This document shows, piece by piece, positions 59,738 through 64,000 of a stretch of 64,000 bases of DNA (its first letter is position 1; the number at the start of each line of letters is the position of its first letter). This DNA comes from Arthrobacter sp. Leaf141. Its GTDB lineage: Bacteria > Actinomycetota > Actinomycetes > Actinomycetales > Micrococcaceae. A program made the translations under genes and the position numbers. The stretch covers positions 98,523 through 162,522 of the forward strand of contig NZ_LMOL01000016.1 in the NCBI RefSeq assembly GCF_001424565.1, given 5' to 3'. A model generated the notes under the pieces. The model was not told where the DNA came from, ran no database searches, and saw only the letters and a list, made by a program, of their open reading frames with translations.

Positions 59738-59773
59738 AAGACCCCCGCCGCCGGAACCGGCAACGGGGGTCTT
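59738..59773. terminator. Bidirectional terminator between DUF1801 gene and rplI
   Basis: AAGACCCCCG (59738-59747) pairs perfectly with CGGGGGTCTT (59764-59773) around a GC-rich loop of 16 nt. A run of A before and the T residues after the stem suit termination from both strands of the convergent genes. Confidence 0.75.
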
Positions 59774-59799
59774 AGTGCAGTCAGATGACCGGGATGCTG

Positions 59800-60252
59800 C
59801 TACTTGCCTGCAACGACGTCGAGTTCGACGACGGCTGCAACGTCAGCGTGAAGGCGGACGTTGGCCTGGTAGGAGCCAACCGACTTGATGTGAGCCGGCA
59901 GTTCAACCTTGCGCTTGTCGATCTTGCCAAGGCCAGCGGCCTCAACAGCATCGGCGACGTCGGCCTGCTTGACGGTGCCGAACAGGCGTCCGGTCTCGCC
60001 GGCCTTGACGATCAGCTTGACCGGCTTGGAGGACAGTGCAGCGGCCTGCTTCTGAGCATCTTCCAGGGAAGCGTGCTCGCGGGCGGCGCGGGCAGCCTTG
60101 ATGGACTCAACCTGCTTCTCGCCACCCTTGGACCAGGTCAGGGCGAAGTTGCGGGGCAGCAGGTAGTTACGTGCGTAACCGTCCTTGACCTCGACAACGT
60201 CGCCAGCAGCACCGAGACCGGTTACTTCGTGGGTCAGAATGAGCTTTGCCAT
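59800..60252 (-). CDS. rplI: 50S ribosomal protein L9
   Basis: 150 residues, start [37 protein letters not shown], typical of bacterial L9, with the long central helix (about 40-75) and the C-terminal RNA-binding domain with [18 protein letters not shown]. It is the last gene of the rpsF-ssb-rpsR-rplI operon, 18 nt after rpsR. Confidence 0.97.
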   Translation of the reverse strand: MAKLILTHEVTGLGAAGDVVEVKDGYARNYLLPRNFALTWSKGGEKQVESIKAARAAREHASLEDAQKQAAALSSKPVKLIVKAGETGRLFGTVKQADVADAVEAAGLGKIDKRKVELPAHIKSVGSYQANVRLHADVAAVVELDVVAGK

Positions 60253-60270
60253 GTTAGTTAGTCCCTTTCC

Positions 60271-60510
60271 TTAGCCGCGGCCAGCGCCGGAGTAAGGCAG
60301 CAGTGCAACTTCGCGGGCGTTCTTGATTGCCTGGGCGATTTTGCGCTGTTCCTGGACCGTAACGCCGGTGACGCGACGGGCGCGGATTTTTCCGCGGTCG
60401 GAGATGAACTTGCGCAGCAATGCTACGTCCTTGTAGTCGATGACAGTGATGTCAGCGGCCTTCAAGGGGTTGGACTTTGGTTTGGGCTTACGGAGTTCAG
60501 CCTTAGCCAT
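60271..60510 (-). CDS. rpsR: 30S ribosomal protein S18
   Basis: 79 residues. [48 protein letters not shown] is the S18 signature. S18 and S6 bind together to the small-subunit platform. AGGAGC precedes the ATG. There are no zinc-ribbon cysteines, so this is the C-minus form of the family. It lies downstream of ssb with a hairpin in the gap. Confidence 0.97.
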   Translation of the reverse strand: MAKAELRKPKPKSNPLKAADITVIDYKDVALLRKFISDRGKIRARRVTGVTVQEQRKIAQAIKNAREVALLPYSGAGRG

Positions 60511-60533
60511 CGTGGAGCTCCTATTCTAGGGAG

Positions 60534-60555
60534 CCCGTGGATATTGATCCACGGG
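60534..60555 (-). promoter_or_regulatory. Hairpin in the ssb-rpsR spacer
   Basis: CCCGTGGAT (60534-60542) and ATCCACGGG (60547-60555) form a perfect 9-bp stem with loop ATTG, 25-45 nt upstream of the rpsR start. It could be an attenuator, a processing site or a translational control element; no T-tract follows. Confidence 0.45.
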
Positions 60556-60636
60556 ATGGTGGTGGCCAGGCGCCGGCATCCGCAGCGGTGCGCAATGGCA
60601 CCCCTGGCGGTCCCGGCGTCGGGCCGTTATTGGTTG

Positions 60637-61221
60637 TTAGAAGGGAGGTTCGGAATCGGGGCCGTTGCCCCAGCCGCCTGCGTTGGAGACACCGGGCGTT
60701 GCCCAGGGATCCTCCTGTGCAGCCTGCTGGTTGCCGCCGCCCCAGTTTCCGCCGGAGTTGCCACCCTGGTTTCCACCGGAGTTGCCACCTCCGAAGTTGC
60801 CGCCGCCGCCGGCGTTTCCGCCGCCGAAGCCACCCTGGCCACCCTGACCGCCGGAGCGCTGGGTGCGGTTGACCTTGGCATTGGCGTAACGCAGGCTGGG
60901 GCCGATTTCGTCGACCTCAAGCTCGATGACGGTGCGCTTTTCGCCTTCTTTTGTTTCGTAGGAACGGCTCTTCAGACGGCCGTTGACGATCACACGCATA
61001 CCCTTGGTCAGGGATTCGGCGACGTTTTCGGCTGCTTCACGCCAGACGGCGGCGCGGAGGAACAGGGTTTCCCCGTCCTTCCACTCGTTGGACTGGCGAT
61101 CAAAGGTGCGGGGGGTGGAAGCGATGGTGAAGTTCGCTACTGCCGAACCTGACGGTGTGAACCGCAATTCCGGGTCATTGGTGAGGTTACCGATGACCGT
61201 AATGGTGGTCTCGCCTGCCAT
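60637..61221 (-). CDS. ssb: Single-stranded DNA-binding protein
   Basis: 194 residues. The OB fold (about 1-110) begins [35 protein letters not shown] and includes [49 protein letters not shown] Gly/Asn/Gln-rich linker follows, ending in the acidic tip DSEPPF, to which replication and repair partners bind. It is the second gene of the rpsF operon, as in many bacteria. Confidence 0.97.
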   Translation of the reverse strand: MAGETTITVIGNLTNDPELRFTPSGSAVANFTIASTPRTFDRQSNEWKDGETLFLRAAVWREAAENVAESLTKGMRVIVNGRLKSRSYETKEGEKRTVIELEVDEIGPSLRYANAKVNRTQRSGGQGGQGGFGGGNAGGGGNFGGGNSGGNQGGNSGGNWGGGNQQAAQEDPWATPGVSNAGGWGNGPDSEPPF

Positions 61222-61295
61222 CTACTGCCTCCTTGTTCGATCCTGGGTGAAGAGTGCGTTTCCTGCGGGGTGAAGAATGAAGCTGGTGCGGGAAA

Positions 61296-61601
61296 TTACT
61301 CCGCAACGACCTTCTGCTCTTCGGGGCGGGTGATCTTGGTGCGCATGATGGTCTCGTTAAGAGACAACTGGCGGTCAAGTTCCTTGGCGGTGTCCGGCTT
61401 GGCGGTGAAGTTCACCACGGCGTAGATACCTTCGGACTTCTTCTTGATGTCGTAAGCCAGTCGGCGACGGCCCCAGATGTCAACCTTTTCGATGGTTCCA
61501 CCATCGTTGGTGATGACGTTCAGGAACTTCTGAAGCGACGGCTCAACGGTACGCTCTTCGACCTCGGGGTCGATGATTACCATCAATTCGTAAGGACGCA
61601 T
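61296..61601 (-). CDS. rpsF: 30S ribosomal protein S6
   Basis: 101 residues from ATG 61601, [65 protein letters not shown], the S6 fold. A perfect AAAGGAGG lies upstream; an in-frame GTG at 61613 would add four residues not found in the family. S6 binds the S18 complex and is the first gene of the operon. A hairpin in the leader is noted separately. Confidence 0.97.
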   Translation of the reverse strand: MRPYELMVIIDPEVEERTVEPSLQKFLNVITNDGGTIEKVDIWGRRRLAYDIKKKSEGIYAVVNFTAKPDTAKELDRQLSLNETIMRTKITRPEEQKVVAE

Positions 61602-61630
61602 ATGTGAACCCACCTCCTTTGGGCTAAGCG

Positions 61631-61649
61631 GTTACGGCATTTCCGTAAC
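61631..61649 (-). promoter_or_regulatory. Hairpin in the rpsF leader
   Basis: GTTACGG (61631-61637) pairs with CCGTAAC (61643-61649), a perfect 7-bp stem with a 5-nt loop in the untranslated leader just upstream of the rpsF ribosome-binding site. Leaders of rpsF operons in other bacteria can bind the S6:S18 complex through a stem with a CCG element; whether this stem does so is unknown. A TAAGAT -10-like element lies at 61726-61721. Confidence 0.35.
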
Positions 61650-61831
61650 AGGAGGTTCATTTGCGGTGCCGTGCGGCGCCAGCTTCCGGAACGGAGGCAG
61701 GGCGCAGCACAGACTTTTCAATCTTAGTGCATGCGGTGCGGATAGGCGATTCGCGCCTTGGAGCAGCCGTGTTCCCCCAGCGTAGGGCGGTTCCACCCCG
61801 GATATCGGGGCTGGTCACCGTATGTGGAAAA

Positions 61832-61871
61832 CCGTCCGCCCGGCGGCCATGGCGGCGCGCCGGGCGGACGG
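61832..61871 (-). terminator. Intrinsic terminator of the amino-acid permease gene
   Basis: On the minus strand CCGTCCGCCCGGCG (61871-61858) pairs perfectly with CGCCGGGCGGACGG (61845-61832), followed by TTTTCC. It is 24 nt after the permease stop and prevents read-through into the rpsF leader. Confidence 0.8.
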
Positions 61872-61894
61872 CAGGAGAAGCAGATGCGGCAGGT

Positions 61895-63313
61895 TTACGA
61901 AGCCGGCGGGGCGCCTGCGGCTGCAGGTTCGGTTGTGTCGGCAGCAGCATTGGCCGGGCCCGCCGGTCCGCCCTTGCGGTAACGGAACACACCGATACCC
62001 ACCACAACAGCGGCAAGGGCAACGGACAGCAGCAGCGATTCGCGGGTCGAATCCAGGATGACCATGCCGATCAGCAGGGCAACGATGCTGCCGATGGCCA
62101 ACCAGGTGAGGTACGGGAACAGCCACATTTTCAGTTCAAGGTCCTTGGCCCGGGCACCCATGCGCTTGCGCAGGATCAGCTGCGAGGAGGCGATGACCAG
62201 CCAGACAAAGAGGGCAATGGCACCGGAGGTGTTGACCAGGAAGAGGAAAACGGTGTCCGGGGCGATGTAATTCAGGCCAACGGTGACGAACCCCACCACG
62301 GTGGAGGCGAGCACAGCGGACGCGGGGACGCCGCGGCGGGAGATCCTGGTCCATGACTTGGGTGCGTCGCCCCGCTTGGACAGCGAGAACAGCATGCGGC
62401 TGGCGGTGTAAAGCCCGGAGTTCAGGCAGGAAAGCACTGACGTGAGGACTACAACGTCCATGATGGTGCCCGCCCCGGGGATGCCGAAGAGTTCAATCAC
62501 CGCCACGTATGGGCTCTTGGCGACGCTGGCGTCGTTCCACGGCAGGAGGGTCACCACAACGGCGATCGAGCCGATGTAGAACACCAGGATCCGCCACACG
62601 GTGGACCGGACTGCCTTCTTGACGGCGTCGACGGGATTCTCGGATTCGCCGGCCGCGATGGTGGCGATTTCCGCGCCGAAGAACGAGAAGACCACCACCA
62701 GGATGCCGGCCAGCACGGCGCCTGGTCCGTTGGGGAAGAACCCGCCGTTGTTGACCAGGTTGTCCAGGCCGGGGGCCGGGACGCCCGGCACCAGGCCCAG
62801 GATGGCTGCAGCTCCGAACAGCAGGAACAGGGCGATGGCTGTGACCTTGATGGAGGCGAACCAGAATTCGAATTCGCCGAAGGATTTTACGGATCCCAGG
62901 TTGGTCAGGGTCAGCAGCACCATGAGGAGCAGCGCCCAGACCCACTGGTCGACACCGGGGACCCAACGGTGCATGATGGCGGCCCCGGCCGTCGCTTCAA
63001 TGCCCAGCACGATGATCCAGAACCAGGCATACAGCCAGCCGATGCTGAATCCTGCCCAGCGGCCCAGCGCCTTATCGGCATAGGTGGAGAAGGAGCCGGT
63101 TTCCGGGTTTGCCGCTGCCATTTCGCCCAGCATCCGCATCACCAGGATGACGACGATGCCCGCGGCCATGTAGGCCACCAGGATCCCCGGGCCGGCCTGC
63201 TGGATCGCCGCGCCGGAGCCCACAAAGAGCCCCGCGCCGATCACACCGGCGATCGCGATCATGGAGAGGTGCCGCGGCTTGAGCGACTTGGCTAACTGTT
63301 GGTCAGCAGGCAT
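61895..63313 (-). CDS. Amino-acid permease, APC superfamily (GabP/AnsP-like)
   Basis: 472 residues with twelve membrane segments. LKPRHLSMIAIAGVIGAGLFVGSGAAIQQAGPGIL is the amino-acid/polyamine/organocation signature, with the unwound helix GAGLFVGSG, and AEIATIAAGESENPVDAVKKAVRSTVWRI is the AAT-family consensus. Members import amino acids or gamma-aminobutyrate by H+ symport; the specific substrate is unclear. The last 40 residues form an Ala/Pro-rich cytosolic tail. It is monocistronic with its own terminator. Confidence 0.9.
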   Translation of the reverse strand: MPADQQLAKSLKPRHLSMIAIAGVIGAGLFVGSGAAIQQAGPGILVAYMAAGIVVILVMRMLGEMAAANPETGSFSTYADKALGRWAGFSIGWLYAWFWIIVLGIEATAGAAIMHRWVPGVDQWVWALLLMVLLTLTNLGSVKSFGEFEFWFASIKVTAIALFLLFGAAAILGLVPGVPAPGLDNLVNNGGFFPNGPGAVLAGILVVVFSFFGAEIATIAAGESENPVDAVKKAVRSTVWRILVFYIGSIAVVVTLLPWNDASVAKSPYVAVIELFGIPGAGTIMDVVVLTSVLSCLNSGLYTASRMLFSLSKRGDAPKSWTRISRRGVPASAVLASTVVGFVTVGLNYIAPDTVFLFLVNTSGAIALFVWLVIASSQLILRKRMGARAKDLELKMWLFPYLTWLAIGSIVALLIGMVILDSTRESLLLSVALAAVVVGIGVFRYRKGGPAGPANAAADTTEPAAAGAPPAS

Positions 63314-63779
63314 GGAGCGCCGTCCTTAGGGTCTTTCAGTGCGGGTTGGGGCGCCGGACGGGTCTCCGGGACGCCACTGCGCGGTACGCAGGGGCCGCAG
63401 CGAGTGCGGCGGGTCACAATGTTTCTCCCACCCTAGACTCCGACTCCGGGGGGGCATTATGTGCAGTGGCACAGATCGTCGGGTGCGAAATCGGATGATC
63501 CCACAGGCATGAGGACCACAAGGAATCAACAGATTCCCTGTGGTCAACGCGGTAATCTTGAGGAAACGCGTGGGCAATCTTGATCCAATCCAGTGACTAA
63601 TCGGTGGAAACGCTTGCATCTGCGGCGCTATATTCCTTCTACGGCTGGGAACCGTGCCGGCAGCACCTCGTTTGCCGGCATGTTGCACTGTTGGCCAGCC
63701 AGCTGGCCGGTGTGCGGCAAACCACATTGGCATCAATAACGCAGAGGACGCGGTCTCACCTTTGATGGGTGGGGACCGT
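63314..63779. other. 466-bp intergenic region with operator-like palindromes
   Basis: No gene is supported here. GACCACA-A-GGAATC (63514-63527), the loop AACA and GATTCC-C-TGTGGTC (63532-63545) form a 32-bp palindrome with one mismatch. A perfect catabolite-responsive-element-like sequence lies at 63605-63618. Further GC-rich short inverted repeats (GCCGGCA, GGCCAGC) occur around 63655-63710. The region is the divergent promoter space of the permease and of the AAA protein gene. Confidence 0.5.
63605..63618. promoter_or_regulatory. cre-like LacI-family operator
   Basis: TGGAAACGCTTGCA agrees fully with the cre consensus TGNAANCGNTNNCA, the binding pattern of LacI/GalR regulators including CcpA. 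It lies about 165 nt upstream of the AAA-protein gene and 290 nt upstream of the divergent permease gene. No LacI gene is in the window. Confidence 0.45.
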
Positions 63780-64000
63780 ATGTCGCTTATAGGCCGCAGC
63801 AAAGAGTTGGACCGGATCCTTTCTGTGATCCGGGGGCCCAAGGATTCCGCCCTTGCCGTGATCGGCCGGCGCGGATCGGGCAAGTCTGCCTTGCTGTCCG
63901 AGATTCCCACTCTTTCCGAGTACCGGACCGTTTTCCTGCAGGCCAGCGCCGCCGAATCGGATTGGCCGCTGTCCGGGCTGACCGCGCTGCTCAACGGCAT
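63780..64000 (+). CDS. AAA ATPase/LuxR-type regulator, N-terminal part (runs off right edge)
   Basis: The first 73 residues are visible: MSLIGRSKELDRILSVIRG, then Walker A VIGRRGSGKSALLSEI (GRRGSGKS), and SGLTALLN. This is the start of the AAA domain found in large LuxR-family (LAL-type) regulators and related STAND ATPases, which sense ligands through C-terminal helical repeats. The end is beyond the window, so a DNA-binding domain is not confirmed. ATG 63780 follows GGTGGGGA. Confidence 0.75.
   Translation, partial: MSLIGRSKELDRILSVIRGPKDSALAVIGRRGSGKSALLSEIPTLSEYRTVFLQASAAESDWPLSGLTALLNG

Noticed and set aside
1..64000. tRNA, rRNA, CRISPR arrays, prophage or insertion sequences
   Set aside because: I found no cloverleaf with CCA-type ends, rRNA segments, regularly spaced repeats, integrase or transposase genes.

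Overview
The window is a GC-rich actinobacterial chromosome segment. Protein character, GTG/TTG starts, frequent 1-8 nt gene overlaps and hairpins without long T-tracts fit Micrococcaceae of the Arthrobacter/Pseudarthrobacter type. This assignment is inferred from gene content; no rRNA is present. I found no tRNA, rRNA, CRISPR array, insertion sequence or prophage.

Layout. 1-3.3 kb: 5' part of a Ser/Thr protein kinase leaving the left edge, preceded by a small ORF; then MarR, GNAT, a hotdog thioesterase and thymidine kinase. 3.3-6.8 kb: 4-hydroxybenzoate module (pobA, an IclR regulator, an AAHS-type transporter) with matching palindromic operators before pobA and before the regulator. 6.8-13.3 kb: FUSC membrane protein, ACT-domain protein, diacylglycerol-kinase-like enzyme, three-gene proton-translocating transhydrogenase (pntAA-pntAB-pntB), YjbR protein. 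13.35-23.8 kb: one long minus-strand unit reading aroE-quiC1-pcaH-pcaG-pcaB-pcaD-pcaC-pcaF-pcaI-pcaJ-pcaR. It takes quinate/shikimate through 3-dehydroshikimate and protocatechuate to succinyl-CoA and acetyl-CoA. Upstream lie another IclR regulator and a divergent ShiA-like MHS transporter. PobA feeds 4-hydroxybenzoate into the same protocatechuate pool.

26.4-31.5 kb: a Dpp/Opp-like ABC importer (lipoprotein, two permeases, double ATPase) behind a strong DtxR/IdeR-type iron box, so probably a metallophore importer and not a general peptide importer. 31.5-41.5 kb: a LigC-like DNA ligase, then a beta-galactoside module (two different GH35 enzymes, a ROK regulator, a CUT1-type sugar ABC importer). 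41.7-48.3 kb: aminotransferase, a MoaD-like/BNR-repeat gene pair, an orphan intrinsic terminator suggesting a small RNA, and a copper module (csoR, copZ, copA) with two CsoR-type operators. 48.5-54.7 kb: orphan WXG100 protein, DMT and MATE exporters, CGNR regulator, DoxX and a double-hotdog thioesterase.

54.7-64 kb: dnaB, a 660-bp gene-free region rich in DnaA-box-like sequences, two small membrane-anchored proteins (one with L7/L12-like segments), FMN reductase, PhzF, a DUF1801 protein, the rpsF-ssb-rpsR-rplI operon, an amino-acid permease, and the 5' end of an AAA/LuxR-type regulator leaving the right edge.

The most noteworthy non-coding signals are a 66-70 bp palindromic repeat family (two copies), a second 28-bp palindrome present both in a terminator and inside the moaD-like gene, the DnaA-box cluster next to dnaB, the iron box, and the orphan terminator at 44951-44995.
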